Part shown: positions 1 through 7,282 of the stretch, piece by piece | How positions within the stretch are numbered: the stretch's first letter is position 1 | Layout: every line of letters begins with the position of its first letter | DNA from: Occultella aeris | GTDB lineage: Bacteria > Actinomycetota > Actinomycetes > Actinomycetales > Beutenbergiaceae | NCBI RefSeq assembly: GCF_902703175.1 | Contig: NZ_CACRYJ010000020.1 | Span: 1 to 32,776, forward strand | Direction of reading: 5' to 3' | DNA: 32,776 bases | Position numbers and translations under genes: made by a program | Notes under the pieces: model-generated | What the model was told of the DNA's origin: nothing | The model's input: only the letters and a program-made list of their open reading frames with translations | The model's database searches: none

Positions 1-1422
1 GTCCCGCGCAGCCCGCCCGTCCCGTGCCGCCCACCGGGACCGGCCGAGGGTCGCCACGGCCAGGGCGACCGCCACCCCCAGCATCGCGATGCCGGCGACC
101 AGGGCAGCTCCGACGTCCGGTCCACCCGGCGCCACCACCGGGTCGCCATCGCCCGCGCCGTCCGTACTCGGTAGCAGCGCCAGCGCGGTCAGCGCAGCGA
201 CCCCGAGCGCGCCGCCCACGTTCTGCGCCGTGGTGAGCAGACTCGAAGCGGTGCCCCGGTCCGTCTCCGCCGCGGCGTCGACCACCGCGATGGACGCGGC
301 CGGGAACGCCAGCCCGAGCGCCACCCCGACGCCGGCCATGACGGGCAGCATGGTCGCCACCCACGGCGGCTGCACACCGGCCACTGCCAGGTACCCCAGG
401 CTCGCGGCGAGCACCGCGACGCCGGCGCCCAGCACCCGCGCCGGACCGAACCGGGACACGAGCCGGGACCCGAGACCAGCGGTCAGGGTGAACGCCACGG
501 GCTGCGGCAGGATCAGCAGGCCGAGCGCGAATGCGTCCAGATCGCCGCCCTGGCCCTGCAGCCCGAGGCTCAGCGCGAGCATCGAGGACAACACCGCGGC
601 GTACACCCCGGCCAGCCCCAGGCAGGCGGCGCGGATCCTGCGCGAGGCGAGCACCGCCGTCGGGTAGTCGCCCACCCCGCCGCGTTGGATCAGCCACGCG
701 AGGACCACCGCGGCGAGGCCGAACTCGATCGCGAGGACCGCGCCGTCCGTACTCCCGATACCGCCCAGCGCGTGCATGACGAGCATGAGGATCGCGGTAA
801 GGGCCACCGCGCCCGGCACGTCCACCCGGCCGCCCGCCGGGGCGTTCGTGGCGAGGCGTGCCGTCACGGCCAGTACCGCGACCACGATCGGCACGAGCAG
901 CACGAAGCTCCACCGCCATCCGACCTGCGCCACCACGAATCCGGGCAGCACCAGGCCGAGCGAGAACCCGGCCGCGCCCATCGCGCCGTAGATCGCCACC
1001 GCGCGGTTGCGAGCGGTCCCCTCGCCGAGGCCCGCGGTGATCAGTGCGAGCGCGGCCGGGGCGCTGAGCGCGGCCCCCGCACCCTGGATGAGCCGGCCCG
1101 CCACCAGCAGGAACGCCCCCGGGGCGAGCGCGCAGAGGACGCAGCCGACACCGAACAGGACGACCCCGAGCCGGAACACCTCCCGGCGGCTCCAGACGTC
1201 CGTGATACGTCCGGCCACCGGGAGGCATCCCGCATATGCCAGCAGGAACGCCCCCACCACGATCGGCACCGCGGCTCCCCTGAGCCCCAGGTCCGTCGCC
1301 ATGGCGTGGATCTGCACGTTGATGCTCGACGAGCTCATCCCTTCCAACAGCAACGCCAGGCAGATCACCCCGGTGCGGAATGCGCTCAGGGGCGGGGTGG
1401 CCACGCTCGTTCCGTCTGACAT
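1..1422 (-). CDS. MFS multidrug-type exporter (DHA2-like), 3' end cut off
   Basis: Major facilitator superfamily membrane transporter, most like the 14-helix drug:proton antiporters (EmrB/QacA group). I translated the minus strand from ATG at 1422 and the frame stays open to base 1, so 474 codons are present and the C-terminus lies outside the window. The protein is a run of hydrophobic segments. An early stretch reads VAGRLIQGAGAALSAPAA, the glycine/alanine-rich helix region typical of MFS antiporters, and GRITDVWSRREVFRLG matches the loop 2-3 signature of basic residues after an Asp. It probably exports a toxic compound, but the substrate cannot be told from sequence. It stands alone, 131 bases from arfB on the same strand, and has a pair of direct repeats just upstream that may be an operator. 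Family call is firm; subfamily is inferred. Confidence 0.88.
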   Translation of the reverse strand, partial: MSDGTSVATPPLSAFRTGVICLALLLEGMSSSSINVQIHAMATDLGLRGAAVPIVVGAFLLAYAGCLPVAGRITDVWSRREVFRLGVVLFGVGCVLCALAPGAFLLVAGRLIQGAGAALSAPAALALITAGLGEGTARNRAVAIYGAMGAAGFSLGLVLPGFVVAQVGWRWSFVLLVPIVVAVLAVTARLATNAPAGGRVDVPGAVALTAILMLVMHALGGIGSTDGAVLAIEFGLAAVVLAWLIQRGGVGDYPTAVLASRRIRAACLGLAGVYAAVLSSMLALSLGLQGQGGDLDAFALGLLILPQPVAFTLTAGLGSRLVSRFGPARVLGAGVAVLAASLGYLAVAGVQPPWVATMLPVMAGVGVALGLAFPAASIAVVDAAAETDRGTASSLLTTAQNVGGALGVAALTALALLPSTDGAGDGDPVVAPGGPDVGAALVAGIAMLGVAVALAVATLGRSRWAARDGRAARD

Positions 1423-1443
1423 GCCGACCACCGTGACGGCGCG

Positions 1444-1463
1444 CGCTTACATGCCGCTTACAT
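1444..1463. promoter_or_regulatory. Direct repeat upstream of the MFS gene, candidate operator
   Basis: CGCTTACAT occurs at 1444-1452 and again at 1455-1463, a perfect 9-base repeat with an 11-base period, that is one helical turn. It lies 22-41 bases upstream of the MFS start, where a repressor or response regulator would act. No regulator gene is adjacent within the window. The role is inferred from position and spacing only. Confidence 0.35.
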
Positions 1464-1553
1464 CAGGCTGACACGGCGACCCGATCGGGCCCGCCGCTCA
1501 TGGTGAGAGCGCTGAGGTGGCAGCCACCTCCGCACTGTCGCCACCGGCGTGGA

Positions 1554-1991
1554 TCAACCTCCCTCGGGCGGGCGACGGCGGAGCGCCTTCGTCCGCCCTT
1601 GCTGCTTCTTCGCGGTGAGCCGGCGTTCCTTCGAACCGCGGGTCGGCTTCGTGGCGCGGCGGGCCCGCGGCGGCGGGGCGAGGGCGTCCATGAGCAGTGC
1701 CGCGAGCCGGGTCCGAGCGGCGTCCCGGTTGCGCAGCTGCGCGCGGTACTCGGACGCGGCGATGGTCAGCACCCCGTCACTGATCCGCGGCGCGAGGCGG
1801 GTCAGGATCCGGTCCCGCTGGTGGCCGGTCAGGACCGCCGAGGCGCCGACGTCCCAGCTGAGCTCCACCCGGGAGTCGGCGGTGTTCACGCCCTGCCCGC
1901 CGGGACCGGAGGACCGGGAGAACCGCCAGGACAGCTCTGTCTCGGGGATGGTCAGCGTCGGACCGACCCGCACACCTGCCGCGCTCACCAT
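1554..1991 (-). CDS. arfB: Peptidyl-tRNA hydrolase ArfB (ribosome rescue)
   Basis: ArfB (YaeJ/ICT1 family) enters stalled ribosomes that lack a stop codon and hydrolyses the peptidyl-tRNA. The 145-residue product contains the release-factor-like catalytic segment SGPGGQGVNTADSRVEL near residues 28-44, with the essential GGQ. It ends in a strongly basic tail (TKPTRGSKERRLTAKKQQGRTK and on) of the kind that ArfB threads into the empty mRNA channel. The length fits the family, which is far shorter than RF1/RF2. I chose ATG at 1991; a GTG at 1997 is also possible, and neither has a clear ribosome binding site. It is divergent from the lipid kinase gene 59 bases away. High confidence in function. 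Confidence 0.92.
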   Translation of the reverse strand: MVSAAGVRVGPTLTIPETELSWRFSRSSGPGGQGVNTADSRVELSWDVGASAVLTGHQRDRILTRLAPRISDGVLTIAASEYRAQLRNRDAARTRLAALLMDALAPPPRARRATKPTRGSKERRLTAKKQQGRTKALRRRPPEGG

Positions 1992-2050
1992 GCACACCAG
2001 TGTGCCCGTAATCTTGGCACCTCAGCCCGCCCGACGAGAAGGTGAGCGAC

Positions 2051-3046
2051 ATGACCGAGCCGCGTGCCGTCGTCGTGCACAATCCGGTGAAGATGAGCCG
2101 CGCCCGGCTGGACCGTGCCCTCGCGCGGGAGGAGTCACGGGCCGGGTGGGCGCCGAGCCGGCTGGTCGCGACCGAGGAGGACGAGAGTGTCGAGTCGCTC
2201 CGGGCGCAGATCCTCGCCGAGCCTGCGGATGTGGTGATCGCGGTCGGTGGGGACGGCACGGTGCGCGCCACGGTGGAGGCGCTCGTCGATCAGTCGCTAC
2301 CGCTCGGGCTGTGGCCGGTCGGCACCACGAACCTCGCCGCCCGGAACCTCGGCCTGAGCATGCTCGACCCCGGCGCGGCCCTGCGAGCGGCGTTCGGCGA
2401 CCTCGAGCGGGTCGTCGACGTCGGGAGGCTGACGGCGGACCTGGCCGACGGGCGACGGCTGCAGAAGGTGTTCGTGGTGCTCGCCGGGTTCGGCGTGGAC
2501 GCCCAGATGGTGGTGCACACCTCGACCGCGGCGAAGCGGCAGTTCGGGTGGCTCGCCTACGTGGACGGGGTGCGACGCGGAGTCACCCGCGCGGACCGGT
2601 TCGACCTCACCTACAGCCTGGACCGGGCCGAGCCGCGGTCCGTGCGCGCCCACACGTTCGCGATCGGCAACGGCGGGTCGCTCCCGGCCGGACTGACCCT
2701 GCTCCCGGACGCGGTGATCGACGACGGCGAGCTCGACGTGCTGCTGCTGCGGCCGGAGGGCGCGCGCGGGTGGCGCGACCTGGCGCGGTGGTTCTTCACC
2801 GAGAACGGACTCGTCCAGCGGGTCCGGCGCACGAACGGGCACCGCAGCGACGTCCCCCAGGGGGAGTCGGTGCTGACGGCGCGCACACGCGAGGTGCGCC
2901 TGACCGTGCGTCATGGCGAGGACTTCCAGATCGACGGGGAGTACCTCGGCAAGGTGGTCGCGCTGCGGGCGGTCGTGCAGCCGGGTGCACTCCGGGTCAG
3001 GGTGCCGACGGTCCACGCCGAGCATTCGCTGGTGCTGCACCCCTGA
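2051..3046 (+). CDS. Diacylglycerol/lipid kinase family protein (YegS/LCB5-like)
   Basis: Lipid kinase of the DAGK catalytic-domain superfamily, which phosphorylates diacylglycerol, sphingoid bases or related lipids using ATP at the membrane face. The 331-residue product starts with the usual beta-strand VVVHNPVK, has the nucleotide-binding motif VGGDGTV near residue 66 and GTTNLAARNL near residue 95, followed by a beta-rich C-terminal domain ending in DFQIDGEYLGK, the typical DG-type motif of this fold. ATG at 2051 is preferred because GAGAAGG (2035-2041) sits at proper distance; a GTG at 2042 would abut that site. The lipid substrate is unknown. An actinobacterial role in phosphatidic acid recycling or glycolipid synthesis is only a guess. 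Confidence 0.88.
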   Translation: MTEPRAVVVHNPVKMSRARLDRALAREESRAGWAPSRLVATEEDESVESLRAQILAEPADVVIAVGGDGTVRATVEALVDQSLPLGLWPVGTTNLAARNLGLSMLDPGAALRAAFGDLERVVDVGRLTADLADGRRLQKVFVVLAGFGVDAQMVVHTSTAAKRQFGWLAYVDGVRRGVTRADRFDLTYSLDRAEPRSVRAHTFAIGNGGSLPAGLTLLPDAVIDDGELDVLLLRPEGARGWRDLARWFFTENGLVQRVRRTNGHRSDVPQGESVLTARTREVRLTVRHGEDFQIDGEYLGKVVALRAVVQPGALRVRVPTVHAEHSLVLHP

Positions 3047-3100
3047 CCGAGCGACGTTGCCCGGGCCGCGAACTTCGCTGCGAGGTCGTCCACGAATCGA

Positions 3101-3130
3101 TTCACGACGCGGCGCGATGGCGCTTACGAT
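3101..3130 (+). promoter_or_regulatory. Possible promoter for the ADP-ribosylglycohydrolase-like gene
   Basis: TTCACG at 3101-3106 and TACGAT at 3125-3130 are separated by 18 bases and resemble actinobacterial housekeeping -35 and -10 boxes. They would give a leader of about 90 bases before the GTG at 3225. CGTTGC at 3055-3060 lies upstream and matches the hexamer seen in other control regions of this window. Weak evidence, pattern only. Confidence 0.3.
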
Positions 3131-3224
3131 GTCGACAGACACCTCACCGACCGGCCGCGAAAACCTCGCTCCCCCGACGCTGCCCCACGGCCAGGTGACC
3201 CTGCCGCCTGCCGGAAGGACTGCT

Positions 3225-4157
3225 GTGACGTCGACGCTACAGGCGCGTGACCTCCTCATGGACCGCGCCCAGGGCGCCCTCACCGGCCTCGCCGTGGGGG
3301 ACGCGATGGGCCTGCCCGGCGACCGCTGGCCGCACGCGCGGCTGCGGTCCAAGTACGGCTGGATCGACCAGCTGCTACCCGCTCGCACCGGGGACCGGAC
3401 CCGCCGGGCCGGGCACGTCAGCATCGGGACCCTGGAGGCGATCGCGGTCGCCGAGGCTCTGCGTGACGGCGGTGGCCGGGCCACCGAGGATCGGATCGTC
3501 GAGCGGATGGACGCGCTGGGCGACCGGCCCCGGCGGCCGGTGCACGTCGCGCGGTTCGCGCCGTTGGGGATCGTGCACAGCAGCCTCGACCTCGACGCCC
3601 TGATCGACGACATCGTGATCAGTGCCGCGCCGCACCACCTCTCGAACGCGGCCGTGGCGGCTGCCGCGCTGGTCGCAGGCGTGGTCACGTCCGCCCTGGA
3701 TGCCCCGGTCGGGGCCACCGGGGCGGTATTCCTGCCCGCCCACCTGGAGATCGGGTTCCGGGCCGCCGAGATCGGCCTCGGACACGGGTCACCGGTGGCG
3801 GCGCCGTCGGTGATCCAGCGGTCGCTGCTGGCGCGGGAGATCGCCATGAACGCCGAGAGCGACGTGAGTTTCCTGCAGCACCTCTACGACGTGATCGGTA
3901 CCACGCCGGCGGCGACGGAGGTGGTCCCGGCCGCCGTCGGCTTGCTCGTGCGCGGCGAGGGCGTCCCGTTCCAGGTGGCCACGCTCGCCGCGAACCTGGG
4001 CGGAGCGTGCACCGCGATCGGTGCCCTGGCGACGGCGATGGCGGGCGCGATCAACGGGCTCTCGGTGCTCCCGCCCGACCCCGTGGCGACCGTCCGCACG
4101 GTGAACGGGATCGAGCCGGGCGAGCTCGCGCGGGAGTTGGCGGAGCTGCGCCACTGA
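3225..4157 (+). CDS. ADP-ribosylglycohydrolase-fold protein with degenerate metal site
   Basis: The 310-residue product has the ADP-ribosyl-hydrolase (ARH/DraG) fold signature: GALTGLAVGDAMGLPGD near residues 17-33, a central APHHLSNAAVAAAALVAG segment like the family's conserved His-Asn region, and ANLGGACTAIGALATAMAGAING near the C-terminus. Canonical members bind two magnesium ions through a TDDT/SDDT motif and a late DTDT motif. Here the matching places read GHVSIGT and GGACTAIG, so those aspartates are missing. It may therefore bind a nucleotide-like ligand without hydrolysis, or use different chemistry. GTG at 3225 is chosen because GGAAGGA (3213-3219) lies five bases upstream; ATGs at 3117 and 3129 lack such a site. 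It converges on araB with 6 bases between stops. Fold fairly sure, function unknown. Confidence 0.75.
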   Translation: MTSTLQARDLLMDRAQGALTGLAVGDAMGLPGDRWPHARLRSKYGWIDQLLPARTGDRTRRAGHVSIGTLEAIAVAEALRDGGGRATEDRIVERMDALGDRPRRPVHVARFAPLGIVHSSLDLDALIDDIVISAAPHHLSNAAVAAAALVAGVVTSALDAPVGATGAVFLPAHLEIGFRAAEIGLGHGSPVAAPSVIQRSLLAREIAMNAESDVSFLQHLYDVIGTTPAATEVVPAAVGLLVRGEGVPFQVATLAANLGGACTAIGALATAMAGAINGLSVLPPDPVATVRTVNGIEPGELARELAELRH

Positions 4158-4163
4158 GTTCGG

Positions 4164-5819
4164 TCAGCCCTTCGAAGCGGCGTCGCGCAGATCCTTCAGC
4201 TCGTGCATGATCGTCTGCTCGCGGCCGAAGGCGTCGTGCAGCCGGGTGTAGAGCGCGAACAGCGCCCCGTACGCGGTCACCGAAGCCGGGTCCGGGGTGA
4301 ACACCTCGTCCGCACGTCGTCCCATCACGGCGGCGGCCGCGCGCACGTCCGGGAACACCCCGGCGGCCACGGCGGCGTGGATCCCCGAGCCGAGGGCACC
4401 GGCCTGGCTGCTGCCCACGACGGCGAGCGGGCGGCCGAGCACGTCGGCGTAGACCTGCATCAGGAACCTGTTCCGGATCAGCCCACCGGCGGCGACGATC
4501 TCGGTGACGGCGATACCGGCGCGCTCGAACGACTCAACGATGGTGCGGGCACCGAACGCGGTGGCCTCGACCAGGGCGCGGTAGGTGTCCTCGGGCCGGG
4601 TCGCGAGGGTCTGGCCGAGGATCAGGCCGGACAGGCGCGGGTCGACGAGGATCGACCGGTTCCCGTTGTGCCAGTCGAGCGCGATCAACCCGTGCGCACC
4701 GACTGACTGTTCGGCCGCCAGAGCACTGAGCAGGTCGTGCAGGCCGACCCCCTCGGCCCGGGCTCGATCGTGGTACTCCGGCGGGACGCAGGTGTCCACG
4801 AACCACGCGAAGATGTCGCCGACCCCGGACTGTCCGGCCTCGTACCCCCACAGGCCGGCCACGATGCCTCCGTCCACGGCGCCGAACATGCCCGGCACCT
4901 CGCGGAACTCCTCGGCGGAGACGATGAAACAGGTCGACGTGCCCAGGATCATGGTCAGCTGGCCCGGCTCGACGGCGGCCGCGGCCGGCGCGGTGACGTG
5001 GGCGTCGATGTTGCCGACCGCGACGGCGATGCCCGCCGGCAGCCCGGTGAGCTCGGCGCCGCGCGCACTCAGCACCCCGGCCCGCGCCCCGAGCGGCGCC
5101 ATCGTGGGCGCGGTCAGCTTCGCCAGCGCGTCCGGCCCGCTCGGGAAGCCCGCCTCCTCCAGGTACGCCGCGCTGGGGTGGGCACCGTCCTGGCGCAGGC
5201 TCTTGTAACCGGCGGCCGCTGCCGAGCGCACCTGCTCGCCGGTGAGCTGCCACACGATCCAGTCCAGCGCCTCCACGAAGTGCGCCGTCCGCGCGTACAC
5301 CTCCGGATCCGCCTCGGCGACCTCGAGGAGCTTCGGCACGGCCAGCTCCACGGAGAGGGTGCCGCCGTACCGCGCCAGCCAGGGCTCGCCGCGCCGCCGC
5401 GCGGTCTCGACGAGCCGTCGGGTCTGGGCGTGGGCGCCGTGGTGCTTCCAGAGCTTGGCGTACGCGTGTGGCCGCCCGGCCAGTTCCGGGAACTCGCACA
5501 ACGGGGTGCCGTCGGGGGTGGTCGGGATGACGGTCGCGGAGGTCACGTCGAGCCCCAGCCCCACCACGGATCCGGGCTCGACGCCCGCGTCGGCGAGCGC
5601 ACGCGGGACGGCGACGGCGAGCACTCGCAGGTAGTCGGCCGGCACCTGGAGCGCGGTGTCCGGCGGGAGCCGAACGCCGTCCAGGTCTGTCTCGAGCACC
5701 CCGTGCGGGTAGTCGACGACGTGCGCGCCGAGCTCGGCCCCGTCGGCGGTGCGGATCACGCTGGCCCGCCCGGACAGGGTGCCGAAGTCGATCCCGATCA
5801 CGTGGGACTGGTCAGCCAT
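4164..5819 (-). CDS. araB: Ribulokinase-like FGGY sugar kinase (AraB type)
   Basis: FGGY-family kinase that, in classic AraB, phosphorylates L-ribulose to L-ribulose 5-phosphate in the cytoplasm. The 551-residue length fits ribulokinase. Seen motifs: VIGIDFGTLSGRASVI at residues 7-22 (phosphate-binding loop), a KLWKHHGAHAQ segment typical of AraB near residue 147, GNIDAHV and MILGTSTC around residues 270-297, and AAGGLIRNRFLMQ toward the end. It is the last gene of the minus-strand block, 9 bases after the dehydrogenase gene, with GAGGA before the ATG. No isomerase (araA) or epimerase (araD) is in the window, so the true substrate may be another ketopentose or polyol. Family call is strong; substrate is inferred. 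Confidence 0.87.
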   Translation of the reverse strand: MADQSHVIGIDFGTLSGRASVIRTADGAELGAHVVDYPHGVLETDLDGVRLPPDTALQVPADYLRVLAVAVPRALADAGVEPGSVVGLGLDVTSATVIPTTPDGTPLCEFPELAGRPHAYAKLWKHHGAHAQTRRLVETARRRGEPWLARYGGTLSVELAVPKLLEVAEADPEVYARTAHFVEALDWIVWQLTGEQVRSAAAAGYKSLRQDGAHPSAAYLEEAGFPSGPDALAKLTAPTMAPLGARAGVLSARGAELTGLPAGIAVAVGNIDAHVTAPAAAAVEPGQLTMILGTSTCFIVSAEEFREVPGMFGAVDGGIVAGLWGYEAGQSGVGDIFAWFVDTCVPPEYHDRARAEGVGLHDLLSALAAEQSVGAHGLIALDWHNGNRSILVDPRLSGLILGQTLATRPEDTYRALVEATAFGARTIVESFERAGIAVTEIVAAGGLIRNRFLMQVYADVLGRPLAVVGSSQAGALGSGIHAAVAAGVFPDVRAAAAVMGRRADEVFTPDPASVTAYGALFALYTRLHDAFGREQTIMHELKDLRDAASKG

Positions 5820-5828
5820 CTTGTGTCC

Positions 5829-7241
5829 TCACTCTCCCGTGGTGGTGCGGTCGCGGCCCCAGTGGCCGTCGGGCTCGAACAGCCGGTCCACCACCGGCCC
5901 CAGCCGTCCGGTCTCGGTGAGCAGGTCCAGGACCGTGTACCGGTCGCGGATCATCTGGGCCCGCCGGTAGGTGGCCCGGAACGCGTGAGGGCTGAGCCCG
6001 ATCTGCGCCGGGTGGGACACGGCGCCGACCTCGTCCAGCAGCCGGGCCAGGTCCGCGGCCGGCAGGAGCTGGGCCCGGCACCGCTCGACGATCACGGGCC
6101 ACCGGTCCCGCAGCCGGGTCAGCCGCGCCCGGAGCTCCGCGGCCGTGACGTACTTCCTCAGGACCGCCGCCAGGGCCGGGGTGAGCAGGGGCTCGGCGAA
6201 GTCGGCCCGGACCCTCTCGGCCATCGCCTCACGGGAGGGCCAGCGGGCCACGCACTCGTCGACGTCGAGCGTGGTGAGGTCCTCCTCGAGCACCCGCTCG
6301 TACAACGCCGCGATCGAGACGGCACCGAGGCCCACCTTGAAGCCGTGGGACAGCGGCGGGTCGTCATCGGCACCGAGACCCTCCATCTCCCACAGGTGGG
6401 AGAAGTGGTGGCCGGCGCCGGACGCCGGCCGGGAAGACTTGTGGACCTGCATCGCGAGACCGGACATCAGCAGCCCCTCGACCAGCCCGGTGAGCGCAGC
6501 CTCGTCCCCGGCCCGGATCCGCGCGGCCGGTGCCAGCGCCTCCCGCAACGGCCCCTGCACGAGCATCCAGACGTCCTCGTCGATCGGCTCGATGCCGAGT
6601 TCGTCCGCGAGGATCCAGTCGGCGCCGGCAGGGATCTTCTCGATCAGGTCGCCGTACCCGTACGCGGACATCCGGGCCGGCGCGCCCGCCATCACGGTCA
6701 GGTCGGCGAGCACGCCGCGCGGCGCCGGGCCCGCCAGGGTCTGCTTGAACGCGTCCTTGGTGATCGCCGAACCGAACGCCGTGTAGCCGTCCATCGACGC
6801 AGCGGTGCCCACGCAGGCGTAGGGCCGGTCGAGTTCGGCGCTGGCCCGCTTGGTCACGTCGTTCAAGGTCCCCGAGCCGACCGCCACGGCGACGGCGTCG
6901 AGCGGCTCGAGCGCGACCCGCAGCGTGGTCACCGTGTCGTAGTCGGCGTGCACCACCGGCCGGCCGGCCAGGAGCACCGGGGCGAGCACCTCGACGCCCG
7001 CCCCGGTGAGCGCGGCGGTGACCGCCGCGCCGGCCACCGCCCAGGTGTGCTCGTCGGCCACGACCACCGCTGCCCGGCCCGGGAACAGCCCGGCGAACAT
7101 GGCACCGGTCTGGCTCACGGCACCGGGTCCGAAGCGTAGGTCCCGGGTGTCGGTCGCGTCCCGCATCGCGGCCGCCAGGCGGGCGGCCGCGAGTGCGCTG
7201 GTCGCGGCGGTACTTGCAGGCGCGGTGGCGCGCTCGGGCAC
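5829..7241 (-). CDS. araM: sn-Glycerol-1-phosphate dehydrogenase-like protein (AraM family)
   Basis: AraM-type enzymes interconvert dihydroxyacetone phosphate and sn-glycerol 1-phosphate with NAD(P)H and a divalent metal. The 470-residue product shows the dinucleotide-binding VGSGTLNDVTKRAS near residue 119, TAASMDGYTAFGSAITKD near 147, YGDLIEKIPAGADW near 194 with the metal-ligand Asp, and two His regions, GAGHHFSHLWEME near 277 and LSHGFKVGLG near 300. It is longer than Bacillus subtilis AraM, mainly because of a C-terminal helical extension. GTG at 7241 is taken as the start, 41 bases after the binding-protein gene; ATG at 7166 is the alternative. Next to an AraB-like kinase it recalls the Bacillus ara operon, but araA, araB-flanking araD and the ABC sugar genes of that operon are absent. 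Confidence 0.85.
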   Translation of the reverse strand: MPERATAPASTAATSALAAARLAAAMRDATDTRDLRFGPGAVSQTGAMFAGLFPGRAAVVVADEHTWAVAGAAVTAALTGAGVEVLAPVLLAGRPVVHADYDTVTTLRVALEPLDAVAVAVGSGTLNDVTKRASAELDRPYACVGTAASMDGYTAFGSAITKDAFKQTLAGPAPRGVLADLTVMAGAPARMSAYGYGDLIEKIPAGADWILADELGIEPIDEDVWMLVQGPLREALAPAARIRAGDEAALTGLVEGLLMSGLAMQVHKSSRPASGAGHHFSHLWEMEGLGADDDPPLSHGFKVGLGAVSIAALYERVLEEDLTTLDVDECVARWPSREAMAERVRADFAEPLLTPALAAVLRKYVTAAELRARLTRLRDRWPVIVERCRAQLLPAADLARLLDEVGAVSHPAQIGLSPHAFRATYRRAQMIRDRYTVLDLLTETGRLGPVVDRLFEPDGHWGRDRTTTGE

Positions 7242-7282
7242 GATGGTCCAATCCGGCCCTACCGGCGTTCCCGCCCGGGGCC

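Noticed and set aside
1-1422. MFS gene as a pseudogene or fragment
   Set aside because: The frame is intact from ATG to the window edge; it is simply cut by the edge.
4737-7139. Long open frame (800 codons) on the plus strand opposite araB and araM
   Set aside because: Antisense shadow of two genes with intact motifs and operon spacing.
4164-7241. Complete arabinose operon of the Bacillus kind
   Set aside because: araA, araD and arabinosidase genes are absent, so only the kinase and AraM-like members are present.
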